17,377 nt of DNA from Jimgerdemannia flammicorona. Its lineage: Eukaryota; Mucoromycota; Endogonomycetes; Endogonales; Endogonaceae. The notes beneath the pieces are model-generated. The model had not been told where the DNA came from, ran no database searches, and saw only the letters and a program-made list of their open reading frames with translations. Every line of letters begins with the position of its first letter. Positions within the stretch are counted from its first letter, which is position 1. The stretch spans positions 1 to 17,377 of the forward strand of contig RBNI01002831.1 in the NCBI GenBank assembly GCA_003990745.1. The letters run 5' to 3'. The translations under genes were made by a program, and so were the position numbers. This document shows positions 1-8,315 of the stretch, in pieces.

Positions 1-490
1 AGTCTTCTACTTCATCACTATTGAGGATGAGAGTACACTGGGCTTCTATAGCCACTCTGACTTCTGATACATTTATACAGTGGGATGACAGGTCTCTAAA
101 ATCTGAGACTCTAACATACTCCAAGTTGGGGATCGAGCATGGTATATGCCTGAAGATCTGATGAATCTTTTTAGCTATCCTTACCTTGTGTATATCTATG
201 AAAGTGGCATCTTGTAGCTCTTGAGGGCTGGCCTGTGGGAACTCCCAGCAGAGGAGGTTTCCTATTTTGTACTCCTGCCACATTTGGAGGCATTCGGTAG
301 CAATAGTGATCCTTATTTCCATTTCATGGTGGTAGAGAATGAAGTGATAAGGGTCTGCAGTGCCCAGGTTGACACTAGGAGTCCTTGCTGAGTGGGTCCT
401 CATGGCTCTTCTGATGTCTTGAAACATCCTTTCTTTGACTGAGATACCTTGGTAGTTCCTTGACCTTGAGGTTTGGCAGGCAGCAGGCAT
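1..490 (-). CDS. ORF inside the U3 of the 3' LTR, 163 codons visible, open at window edge; unknown product
   Basis: On the minus strand an ATG at 490 (context CAAACAAAATGCC, A at -3) opens a frame with no stop for 163 codons to the window edge. It starts 242 nt inside the LTR and runs in the direction of the element. The protein begins MPAACQTSRSRNYQ and includes DPYHFILYHHEMEIR, CLQMWQEYKIGNLLCWEF and SIPNLEYVRVSDFRDL. I recognise no domain, signal peptide or clear membrane segment. The other LTR has the same frame but with CAA-to-TAA stops at two places and one frameshift; there it can be followed to 6947, which would make the full product about 245 residues. By position it recalls the sag ORF in the U3 of mouse mammary tumour virus, but only by position. 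It could also be a captured host fragment or a chance open frame. Confidence 0.45.
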   Translation of the reverse strand, partial: MPAACQTSRSRNYQGISVKERMFQDIRRAMRTHSARTPSVNLGTADPYHFILYHHEMEIRITIATECLQMWQEYKIGNLLCWEFPQASPQELQDATFIDIHKVRIAKKIHQIFRHIPCSIPNLEYVRVSDFRDLSSHCINVSEVRVAIEAQCTLILNSDEVED

Positions 491-732
491 TTTGTTTGTG
501 GTAAGTCTTTGAGCTATTTTGGGATTGGTGGTTCTTGTTGGTTGCTGCTACTGTAGTTCCTTGATCCTTCTTTTATATTCTTCAGGATGCTTGTACTATA
601 GTCACAATGACTCACAGTTGGTCATTATTGCTCATCTCATATGCTGTATGATCTTCTTGTGCTCTGATCTGGTGGCTTGCAAGGAAAGGCTGTCTCCTGT
701 GCTGATGTCATCATTCTGGAGTCACCGTTACA
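1..732 (-). repeat. 3' LTR, partial (starts at 732, runs off the left edge)
   Basis: This stretch matches about 7189-7924 with small indels. Similarity stops abruptly at the shared end gtcacc(g/a)ttaca, which read on the minus strand gives an LTR start TGTAA(C/T)GGTGACTCC. A purine-rich tract lies directly beside it, as expected for the 3' LTR. About half of the 1.5-kb LTR is visible. Confidence 0.92.
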
Positions 733-742
733 TCTTCCTTCT
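733..742 (-). other. Polypurine tract next to the 3' LTR
   Basis: The plus strand reads tcttccttct, so the minus strand reads AGAAGGAAGA immediately before the LTR start TGTAACGG. A short purine run touching the 3' LTR is where plus-strand DNA synthesis is primed in LTR retroelements. Confidence 0.75.
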
Positions 743-1087
743 GAATAAGAATATTTCTGAGCATCCTTATTCATTGGTCCAGTCCTGAAAAATTTACTGA
801 TCCCATAACCTCTGGCAAGGGGTTGAAAAGTGGTGTTTATGGGCTGGCATCTTCCCTTTGTATTTTGGCATGATGGTGAAGGGTCACTCCCTTCATATAG
901 AGCAAGGGCCTGATTCTGATCTTGACCAATCAGTTGATGGTTCGAACTCCTCTGACTTCAAAAGTCTCATGGATGAGTAGTTGTCAGTGCTGTATCCCTT
1001 AGAGAATGGTCCAGACAGATAGCCTGCTGGTCACAGGACATGCTGTTACAATTCATGGACTAGAACCTCACAGATGGTCATCACATT
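743..1087 (-). other. Non-coding stretch between pol end and polypurine tract
   Basis: These 345 bases lie between the pol stop at 1088 and the polypurine tract. I see no long frame, no recognisable domain and no chromodomain-like extension of integrase. It is probably the 3' untranslated internal region of the retrotransposon. Confidence 0.5.
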
Positions 1088-2330
1088 TTACTTCTCTTGT
1101 ATAGGTTCATGGTACTTCTTGAGTCTGTTCCTATGTACTGTTGTAGGCAGTATGGTCCCTGAGATTTTTCTAAGTCAGAAGGTGTTCTCTTGATATCTTG
1201 CACATAGAAGGGTCCTTCCCATTTGGGCTCCAGTTTTTGTGACCATGAGGCTTCTATCATATTTCAATACAGTAGAACCTTTTCTCTGATTTGGATGAGT
1301 TCTAGGGCCTTGTGATTCTTTTCTGCATTCTTCCTTATTAGCGCTTGTGACTTGGTGATGTAATCTTCAGCCTTCTTCCTGATTTGGTGTAGTCTCCAGA
1401 TTTCTGCATCAACTCATCTCCAAGTTAGGTCTAGATTTGTGGCTGAGGTTCCATCAGAATCTTCTTCTCTGAAGAGCAGCTCCCTTGGGGTAAAGTGTGT
1501 GCTCTGTGACCATATATCTCATAGGACAGAGAGGGCAGTTGGGAGAGTGTTATCCCAATTCTCATATGTCTCTGAGATCTTCGCTAGGATGTTCTTGAGG
1601 GTCTTGTTGGTTCTCTCTATCTGTCCATTTCCTTGAGGGTGGTACATGGTGGTCTTGATGTACTGGATCTTGTATTTCTGATATATTATCTCATGGAATC
1701 CATTGACAAATTCTGTTCCACAGTCTGTTGTAATTTGCTTTGGTGTCTTGTAGCGACAGATGATTTCTTGGTGTAGGAAGTCAGCTATAAAGAGGGCATT
1801 GGCTTCTTGTAATGCTCCTACCTCTATCCATTTGGTGAAGAGGTCTACAATAACTATAATATAGCAGTTTCCTGATAGTATTACTGGTAGTGGTCCAATA
1901 ATATCCATTGCGATATAGTAGAAGAGGATAGGCTCAATTCTTGATGACCCAGGTGCCTGGTCTTGCTGATCTTATTTCTGTTTTTGGTACTTGTCACACT
2001 CTTTGACAAATTGATACAGGTCTTCTTCTATCTTGGGCCACCATATGGTTCTTCTTGCCTTGTCATATGTGTTGATTCCTCCTAGGTATTCTTGCTCATG
2101 TACTTCCTTCATTACTTGATACTTTTTATATTCAGGTATTACTAGCTTTCCTCCTTTTCTGAGTGTAGTATTATCTAGTTCAAACTATTTCTAAGTCCAG
2201 TTGATGATGGTGGTTGTCCAGGGTTCAAGGTAGTTGGGTATCTTCTGCTGCCCAAGATAGCTGATTAATTCATAGTATAGCTCCTTATTCATGTTGAATA
2301 ATCTTGATGGGAGTGTTTCGGGGTGTCCTT
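1088..2330 (-). pseudogene. Integrase region of Ty3/Gypsy pol (degenerate)
   Basis: Integrase inserts the element cDNA into host DNA. The catalytic core is open from 1908 to 1519: first Asp in MDIIGPLP, second in TTDCGTEF (residue 62), Glu in GNGQIERTN (residue 98), giving the expected DX35E spacing. Upstream (2100-1970) is the zinc-binding region, damaged: the second His of the HHCC motif is missing and the last Cys is Tyr (CDKYQ). Downstream, in the same frame after stops at 1519 and beyond, a GPY/F-like segment reads KLEPKWEGPFYVQDIK (about 1190-1240), and a last piece ending KKYHEPIQEK stops at 1088 in a shifted frame. In the core, DCGTEF probably replaces the usual D-R-G-T-E-F, one CpG transition away. 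Several stops and at least one frameshift separate it from RT. No chromodomain is seen. Confidence 0.88.
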
Positions 2331-4132
2331 GAGAGTGCATCGACATTGGTGTTGGTCTTTCCTGAGTGGTGCTTGATAGTACAGTCATACTCTTGTAGCC
2401 TGTAGATCCATCTGGCATATATTCCTTTGGGGTTCAGAGTGTGGAATAGCCAGGCAAGAGCAGAATGGTCTGTTTGAATGGTGAAGTGTTTCCTGGCTAG
2501 GTAGTAGTGGAACTTATCTACTGCCCAAACTACTGCTAAGCATTCAAGCTTGCATGACTTATAGTTCTGCTCTGCTCTATGAGTGCCTTGGCTTGCATAG
2601 AAGATGACATATTCATGTCCATCTTTCTTCTGAGCTAGGACTGCTCCAAGTCCTATAGTACTCGCATCTGTCTGCAGGATGAATTCTAGATTCCAATCTG
2701 GTCTTCTGAGGATAGGTGCTTGGGTCAACCTGGTCTTGAGTTCATTGAAGGTTTCTTGGCACTCCTTGGTCCATTCAAATTTAGTCTCCTTCTTCAGTAG
2801 CTCATAGATAGGTGCTGCAATATTAGAGTATTCTTTAATGAATCTTCTATAGTAACTGGCCAGTCCAAGGAAGACATGGACTTCTGTGGTTGTTCTGGGT
2901 CTCGGGTAGGCTACAATAGCCTCGATCTTCATGGAGTCTGTGTGGATTCCGGTCTGGTTGATGAGGTGTCCTAGGTAGGTGATTTCTTGAGCTGCAAACT
3001 TATATTTCTTGGGCTTGATGTAGAGGCCATGCTCCTTGAGCCTCTTGAGGGCTAGCTGTATATAATTGATATATTCCTGTACAGTGTTGCTGAAGATGAT
3101 TACATCATCAACATAGACAAAGAGCCATTTTCCAATCTTGTTACTGAAGACTCTATTCATCATTTGCTGGAAACTTGCTGGGACATTGCACATTCCAAAT
3201 AGTATTTGCAGATAGATATAGGTGGCGTCAGGTGTGATGAAGGCTGATTTCTCACTGGCATCTTGAGTGAGACCAATCTGATGGAAGCCTGAGAACAGAT
3301 CCAAGGTGGTGTAGTATTTGGCTTCACTTCTAAGGGTGGTAAGGATTTCTTGAATATTCAGCAAGGGCTGCCTATCCTTCTTGGTAATGGTATTGAACTG
3401 CCTGTAGTCAATGTAGAGTCTTGGCACAAACTCTCCAGACTTGCTTCCTTTCTTCAGGGCAAGGACAATAGGTGAGGCCCAGGGGCTAATAGCTTGCTTG
3501 ATGATTCCAGCTTCTTCCATTTCCTTGAGTTCAGCTTGCAGCCACTCTCTGTAGACAGGTGGTATAGATCTGGCTTTCTGGTAGATGGGCTTGGTATCAC
3601 CAGTGTCAACTTCATGGTAGTACTTGAGTTCTTGATTGTGGATATCCCTAAAGTCTGTAGCAAGTACTCCTTCATTCTGGTGCAGGATCTTGAGAAGTTG
3701 TTCCTCCAGGGGAAAGTTTTCTCCAATGGTATATGTATGCTTGTTCTGGTCCTTGTCTTTCTTATGCTCAAGTTCAGTAATCTTGGTAGTGGCATAGGCT
3801 TCTCTTCCAGTAGATTGAAAGCCTTGTTCTCCTCTCTTGGTCTTGATGAGTTCAATGGCTTCTATGATCTTGGATTTCTTGATTTCGTGGATCAGCATCT
3901 GGCCAATCCTGTCATGCTTCTTGACTTTGAAGGGGGTGGTGTGGTTGTGATTTCTGACTATGAGAAAGATCTTGCCAGTGTAATCAGAGTCAATTACTTC
4001 TCCTTCAACTGAGATTTTGCTTTTGGCCAGACTGCTCCTGGTCTTGATAATGCCAGTGTAGTTCTCTGGCAGCTTGACTCCAATTCCAGTACCAAGTAGA
4101 GTAGTGGTCTGTGGTTTGAGGGTAGCTGGCAA
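2285..4132 (-). CDS. Pol fragment: C-terminal dUTPase, reverse transcriptase and RNase H (615-codon open frame)
   Basis: This is the longest open frame in the window and the core of the retrotransposon pol. Residues 1-110 are most of a dUTPase. RT follows at about 145-440: PIYQKARSIPP, the palm-A motif TTLDLFSGFHQI (Asp278) and the catalytic YVDD box (340-343) in FVYVDDVIIFS. RNase H occupies about 480-605 with acidic residues Asp489 (LQTDAS), Glu530 (KLECLAVVWA), Asp555 (QTDHSAL) and Asp598 (NVDALSR). All these catalytic residues are present, so the enzyme part is damaged little, in contrast to Gag, protease and integrase. The frame begins at a non-ATG codon right after a stop, so it is a fragment of a larger Gag-Pol frame. 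A frameshift at the 3' end (about 2285-2330) separates it from integrase. Confidence 0.93.
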   Translation of the reverse strand: MPATLKPQTTTLLGTGIGVKLPENYTGIIKTRSSLAKSKISVEGEVIDSDYTGKIFLIVRNHNHTTPFKVKKHDRIGQMLIHEIKKSKIIEAIELIKTKRGEQGFQSTGREAYATTKITELEHKKDKDQNKHTYTIGENFPLEEQLLKILHQNEGVLATDFRDIHNQELKYYHEVDTGDTKPIYQKARSIPPVYREWLQAELKEMEEAGIIKQAISPWASPIVLALKKGSKSGEFVPRLYIDYRQFNTITKKDRQPLLNIQEILTTLRSEAKYYTTLDLFSGFHQIGLTQDASEKSAFITPDATYIYLQILFGMCNVPASFQQMMNRVFSNKIGKWLFVYVDDVIIFSNTVQEYINYIQLALKRLKEHGLYIKPKKYKFAAQEITYLGHLINQTGIHTDSMKIEAIVAYPRPRTTTEVHVFLGLASYYRRFIKEYSNIAAPIYELLKKETKFEWTKECQETFNELKTRLTQAPILRRPDWNLEFILQTDASTIGLGAVLAQKKDGHEYVIFYASQGTHRAEQNYKSCKLECLAVVWAVDKFHYYLARKHFTIQTDHSALAWLFHTLNPKGIYARWIYRLQEYDCTIKHHSGKTNTNVDALSRTPRNTPIKIIQHE

Positions 4133-4200
4133 GGTCTATTCCTATGGCTCCTTCGGTCTTGTATTCTGGGATCTTGGCTTTGGGGTGAAACTTCTTAACC
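3803..4200 (-). pseudogene. Retrotransposon-encoded dUTPase domain between protease and RT, split by one extra base
   Basis: All five motifs of trimeric dUTPases can be seen. Motif 1 is a relaxed GAIGIDL at about 4134-4151. Motif 2 is TRSSLAKS, motif 3 is GEVIDSDYTGKI with the catalytic Asp and the Tyr, motif 4 is HDRIGQML and motif 5 is RGEQGFQSTGRE. The enzyme cleaves dUTP to dUMP and pyrophosphate and so keeps uracil out of cDNA. One surplus C (minus strand, position 4133) shifts the frame inside motif 1, directly after Asp; it sits within a conserved motif and so is more likely a mutation than a programmed shift. Apart from that the domain is complete to motif 5, which leads straight into the RT linker. 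Confidence 0.85.
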
Positions 4201-4975
4201 TTGAGGGTGATGTCTGATTCTTATTCCTCCTCATCATCACTGTCAGCCTGAAGCTCTGGGGGCTGGTCATCTTCTTTGGCTTTTCTTTTTGCTTTGGCAG
4301 CTTCTTGCTTGTATTTCTGTTGGTGGATTTTCCTGACTTCACTGATACAGGACCAGCAGTCATTAAGGTGTTCAGAGCAGTATATCCTAGTACCATAGGG
4401 GCATCTTCCTTGAGAAGCATAGCCATCAATGATCTTGTTGTACTACTGCTCATCTGTAAGCTTGGGTGTCTTGCTCTTGTTCTTATTCACCAAGTACATG
4501 AAGGCCTCTGTGTCCTCTTCATCTCCTTCCTCCATGTCTGGTAGGACTCCTTTGTAGACATTGATAGAGACTCATACCTTTCTTCCTCTGTAGTTGATCT
4601 ACATCTTCTGGGCATTGAGGTCAATGATGGCCTTGGCCTTGTGAAGCCATTGGTTGCCAATGAGGATGTCATAATTGGTGACACTTATAACAATCACATC
4701 TACTGAGTTAGTAGCTCCTCTTATCTTGATAGGGACTTCTTGGATTTTGCCAAGAGGGGTAGCTCATATACTATCTGCTGTGACATAGACCATCTTAGTG
4801 GACTCTTCAATGTCTCATCCTAGGTAGTCAATTGCCTTCTTGCTCATGAGGTATCCTCCAGCACTGGTATCAATGATGGCATCAAGATACAATCTTCAAT
4901 CTGACATGGAGTATAGGCTGATGTCTTGCACTGGTCTTTGGATTCTTCACCTAAGTCTCAGATTCTTCCTGTGCA
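4201..4975 (-). pseudogene. Retropepsin-like aspartic protease plus charged linker (degenerate)
   Basis: The protease would cut the Gag-Pol polyprotein. In one frame it reads YLDAIIDTSAGGYL, with the catalytic Asp at 4869-4871, then TNYDILIGNQWLHKAKAIID (about 4610-4680), the usual C-terminal ILG-x-x-W-L part of Ty3/Gypsy proteases. The active-site triad is DTS in place of DTG; the change fits one CpG transition (GGT to AGT on the coding strand). In-frame stops occur in IDYLG*DI, ADSI*ATP and AQKM*INY. The frame continues through an acidic and lysine-rich linker (EEGDEEDTEAFMYLVNK, later QADSDDEEE*) to the start of the dUTPase. A frameshift near 4960-4990 separates it from the Gag frame. Confidence 0.85.
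4347..4403 (-). other. Cys/His cluster in the protease-dUTPase linker
   Basis: In the protease frame the linker has a 19-residue stretch spaced C-x7-C-x2-H-x3-C-x2-C, from CPYGTRIYC to NDCWSC. Such spacing can bind zinc. It is not the retroviral CCHC knuckle and I do not recognise the family. It is free of stops, while the linker on both sides has stops. Confidence 0.5.
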
Positions 4976-5091
4976 TTGTGAGCTTCTACAATCTTGTACT
5001 CTTGATTCTTGGTAGTAGTTGCAAGTCCTACTCTCAACTGCTATCTGAAGGCAGGGACTTCAGCTAGCTGTCCAAAGGTAGCATTGACCTT

Positions 5092-6387
5092 CTATTCCTT
5101 AAGGTCCTTGTAGATATCATACTGGTGTATCTTGATCTTGCACAGCTTCTGTTCCTTCTTGCTTTTGCTTTCTCCTGAGACAGGAGTAGTGTCTTCAATA
5201 ATTTGGTGGGCAGCTTCATCTAACTCTATGTCTTGATCAATCTCCTTAGGTTGAGTTTTGCTTTGAATAGTGACAGCTGGGGTCTTCTTTGGTCTTCCAA
5301 CTAGCTTGCTATTGCTCTTCTTGTCATAGGGCTTGGACTGGGTTCTGGTACCTTCAGTAGCAGGGTAGAATTCGAGCTCCTCATAGTATTCTTTGTCATC
5401 AGTATCACTGATCTCCTTGATGACTACTGCATTGGTTTGTTCTCTGGTTCTGCTAGTATTGCTTGGTTGGGCTTTGTGTCTTGTTTTGGTCATACAACTC
5501 TTTGCATAGTGGCCTTCTTCTCCACATCTGAAGTATGTGATATTATGTTCTTCTGTAGTAGCTGCAAATCTCTGCACTGGTCTTCTGTTGGTACTTCAGA
5601 CTTCTCTAACAACATCACCAAGGTATGAAGTCATTTTGGTGAACTGCTTGGCAAGTTCCTCCACTGGGTCAGCTTTGGTTGTCTTGGAGGTAGGTGGGGT
5701 TGGTTGTCTGTTTATGACTGTGGCAGGTAAGATACTAGTTGGCTTTGATGACTCCATCTTGATGCCAGTTATTTTCTTCATTGAGTGTTCAGCAGGGTGT
5801 CTGGCAGTCCAATATCTCTATGCAAAGACTACTTTCTGATCAAGAGTCAGTGCAGCTGGAGTAGACTAGATTGCTAGGGCAATTTCAGGGTAAACTCCTT
5901 TGAGGAAGGTTGAATCTGCTATTTGTTCCTTAAGGCAGTCATCATAGCTGGCCAAGATAATCTGGTGGCAGATTCGGATATAGAATGAGTTGGGATCTTC
6001 ACTAAGTCTCTGGCAGATAGTATTGAGTTGATCCTTGAGAGCTTGCTTGATCTCTTCAGTATAATATATTGTTCTGAGAAAGACCTTCATGTTGGCAAGT
6101 TTGGCTGCACCAGCATCAGCAATAGTGGCTGTATTGAACTTGTCTCTGGCAGGTCCTCTGAGGCTGACTAGTAGAAGGGCTAATTGAGCATCCACACCAA
6201 GGGCTCATATGGTAGTGAATTGTTCAAAGTCTTCAATGAAGGTCAGGATTGACTCTTCAGTAGTATATCCATAGAATGTGGGGGGGTACATTTCCATCTT
6301 ATCTTGAATTCTTGCAGGGGTGACTCTTGTAGTCAGAGTAGTTGTTGTGGGGATTGTTGTTTTTCAGCTTGAAAGTGAGGGATTCAT
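5092..6387 (-). pseudogene. Gag (capsid and nucleocapsid) with broken zinc knuckle
   Basis: Read in one frame from an ATG at 6387, 13 nt downstream of the primer-binding site, this makes a 432-codon Gag with five in-frame stops and no frameshift. The middle part (6195-5866: LRGPARDKFNTATI, LKDQLNTICQRLSEDPNSFY) looks like a retrotransposon Gag capsid domain. The knuckle at 5535-5494 reads YFRCGEEGHYAKSC: it matches CX2CX4HX4C except that the first Cys is Tyr, a single G-to-A change. The stops are TGA, TGA, TAG, TAG, TGA, each one transition from Arg, Gln or Trp codons. After 5092 the same frame continues as KVNATFGQLAEVPAFR and further, so Gag and Pol were probably one polyprotein. Confidence 0.88.
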
Positions 6388-6399
6388 CTTGAATCACCA

Positions 6400-6413
6400 G
6401 CCAATGGGCACCA
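6400..6413 (-). other. Primer-binding site
   Basis: On the minus strand TGGTGCCCATTGGC lies three bases (act) after the inferred end of the 5' LTR. Starting with TGG, it would pair with a tRNA 3' CCA end. I cannot assign the tRNA. Confidence 0.65.
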
Positions 6414-6622
6414 AGTTGTCATGTAGTAGTTGCTGAGTCCTTCAAATACACCAGATTCTCTTCAAGGTATATCTCTTAGACTAACTCAAGTTTGTTATAA
6501 GCAAGTTCTTATTGGAGTGCCTTCTTAAGGTCTTATAGTCCTCAAACTTCTTATCTTTAACTGTCTTGTTATCTCTTAGATTGCTTGCAAGGAAGTGTGT
6601 GTATTACACTGAAAAGACTGAC

Positions 6623-6655
6623 TTTATTTCAGAGGAAATAAGAGGGATATTTATA
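6623..6655 (-). promoter_or_regulatory. LTR TATA box and polyadenylation signal
   Basis: On the minus strand TATAAATA (6655-6648) is followed 19 nt later by AATAAA (6628-6623). This is a usual layout for the U3/R junction of an LTR: transcription would begin a little downstream of the TATA box. The same spacing of the same two signals is seen in the solo LTR at 15118-15562. Confidence 0.6.
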
Positions 6656-6946
6656 CAAAATATAATTTAATAGTTGCTAAGATATAAAGCTAAATATAAA
6701 TTCCAATAACTAAAACTACTAAGTTCCAGGGTCAGTACTGATGGTTGTACAGGTTCAGGATGCTGAGATTATTTAGTGTTACATCAAAATGCCAGTGCTG
6801 GAACAGTTTCATATCACCTCAGAATATTGGTGCTGACATTATCCAGTATAACAAAGAACTTAGAGCAGAAAGTTCAGGATCATGGGGGCTTCATCATCAT
6901 CATCACCACTGAAAGAGATGAGATCTATGAATTCATCATGCAGGTT

Positions 6947-7682
6947 TCATGTTTCGTGTATGTCAAAGTCACATGGGATGATGTCATCACCAATGACATC
7001 ATCACTTTTGGCAGCAGGGAAATTGGGAATAAGATCTGGAGCTCTCCAGTCTATGAGGTTCTCTTTCACAAAATAGGGGACAAATGTGGGGTCTTGGGGG
7101 GATCTAACCTGGATACTTGGGTCTTGGAATACTGAGATCAATCCTTATAGGAATTGGTCTGGGTTGTCCTGAAGGATAGGATGCCAGAAGTCTTCTACTT
7201 CTTTGCTATTGAGAGTGATAGTGAACTGGGCTTCTGTAGCCACCCTGGCTTCTAGTGTATTGATACAGCAGAATGACAGATCTCTGAAGTCTGAGACTCT
7301 AACATACTCCAAGTTGGGGATTGACCATAGTGCATGCCTGAAGATCTGATGGATCTTCTTAACTATCCTCATTTCGCATATATGTATCCATGGGAGTGGC
7401 ATCTTATAGCTCTTGGGTGCTGGCCTGTAGGAACTCCCAGCAGAGGAGGTTTCCTATTTTATACTCCTGCCATATTTGGAGGCATTCAGTAGCAATGGTG
7501 ATCCTTGTTTCCATTTCACAGTAGTAGAGAATAAAGTGATAAGGGTCTGCAGTACCCAGGTTAATACTAGGAGTCCTTCTTGAGCAGGTTCCCATGGCTC
7601 CTCTGATGTCTTGGAACATCCTTTCCTTAACTGAGATACCTTAGTGATTCCTTGACCTTGAGGTTTGGCAGGCAGCAGGCAT
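6947..7682 (-). pseudogene. Disrupted copy of the U3 ORF in the 5' LTR
   Basis: This is the counterpart of the open frame at 1-490. It has the same ATG (7682, AAATAAAATGCC) and the same product, for example DPYHFILYYCEMETR, LQIWQEYKIGNLLCWEF and IPNLEYVRVSDFRDL. Two CAA codons of the other copy are TAA here (codon 15, and the stop at 7404), and one extra base near 7385-7400 shifts the frame. After the shift it continues to a TGA at 7145, then in frame to a final TGA at 6947, passing SVFQDPSIQVRSPQDP and DLIPNFPAAKSDDVIG. The protein is unknown to me. A stop-free reading of the same frame in the other LTR supports that the ORF was once coding. Confidence 0.45.
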
Positions 7683-8315
7683 TTTATTTGTAGTAAGTCT
7701 TTGAGCTATTTTGGGATTGGTAGTTCTTGTTGGTTGCTGCTACTGTGGTTCCTTGATCCTTCTTTTATATTCTTCAGGATGCTTATACTGTGGTTACAAT
7801 GACTTACAGTTGGTCATTATTGCTCATCTCGTATGCTATATGATCTTCTTGTGCTCTGATCTGGTGGCTTGTAAGGAAAGGCTGTCTTCTATACTGATGT
7901 CATCATTCTGGAGTCACCATTACAATATATAAGTCTGACTGAGACAAGAGAGAATTTGGCTCTACTGATTGAACTCTCAGTAAGCAAAGAAAATAAAAAT
8001 AGCAACAAACTCTAATATTAGAGAATTGTAGATAGATGTGTACTATATGAATAATGCTCTTATTCTATCTGAATATATTATATAGAATATATTTATAAAT
8101 ACTATATATATTTCTCTAAAGTTTTCAAAATCCAAACTGTAAGATACTAAGCTAAGAAAATAACAGTAGAGTCCAAATCAGACCATACTACTTATAGTAA
8201 GTAAGATAATAATAACTTTGAAGAAGATAATAATAATTATGATAATGATACTAAACTTACCACTATTAATAAAGAAAACAGTTATATCAAGTTTAAAGAA
8301 TAAACCAAAAAGTAA

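Larger units (their letters stand above)
1..7924 (-). mobile_element. Degenerate Ty3/Gypsy LTR retrotransposon with dUTPase domain (3' LTR cut by window edge)
   Basis: Two direct repeats (1-732 and about 7189-7924) flank a minus-strand internal region. In order it has a primer-binding site, Gag, protease, dUTPase, reverse transcriptase, RNase H, integrase and a polypurine tract. The order RT-RNase H-integrase is that of Ty3/Gypsy elements. LTR termini are TGT...ACA. The coding region is broken by many stops and several frameshifts, so this copy cannot act on its own. In a 70-bp LTR stretch (591-660 against its partner) I count 7 differences, all transitions; the far part of the repeat is more diverged, so the insertion is old. 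CpG is very rare in the element (one in 3001-3480) while TpG and CpA are common, which points to loss of methylated CpG more than to classical CpA-directed RIP. The target duplication cannot be checked because the left end lies outside the window. Confidence 0.95.
6417..7924 (-). repeat. 5' LTR of the Ty3/Gypsy element, about 1508 bp
   Basis: The outer end (7924, minus strand TGTAATGGTGACTCC) is fixed by loss of similarity with the other LTR at the same place. The inner end is inferred from TGT...ACA symmetry (minus-strand end CATGACA at 6417) followed by a primer-binding site. Promoter and polyadenylation signals sit near the inner end, so U3 is very long (about 1.25 kb) and R plus U5 short. 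The plus-strand base right outside is the start of the AT-rich island; the 5 bases there are atata, but no matching copy is visible on the other side. Confidence 0.85.

Noticed and set aside
519..788. Plus-strand frame of 89 codons, with a close copy at 7711-7932
   Set aside because: Both copies lie across the outer end of the LTRs and run against the element. They are similar only because the LTRs are. The two frames differ at their ends where the sequence leaves the LTR.
1088..1250. Chromodomain at the integrase C-terminus
   Set aside because: Only the GPY/F-like segment is seen before the stop at 1088. No aromatic-cage pattern follows.
3494..4012. Plus-strand frame of 172 codons
   Set aside because: It is antisense to the dUTPase and RT coding region and has no motif.
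1..7924. Classical RIP as the only cause of decay in the large element
   Set aside because: CpA and TpG remain frequent and a 615-codon frame is intact, which strong RIP would not leave. CpG depletion is the dominant signal.
6417..7924. Target-site duplication of the large element
   Set aside because: Only the right flank (atata at 7925) is in the window. The left end lies outside, so it cannot be tested.
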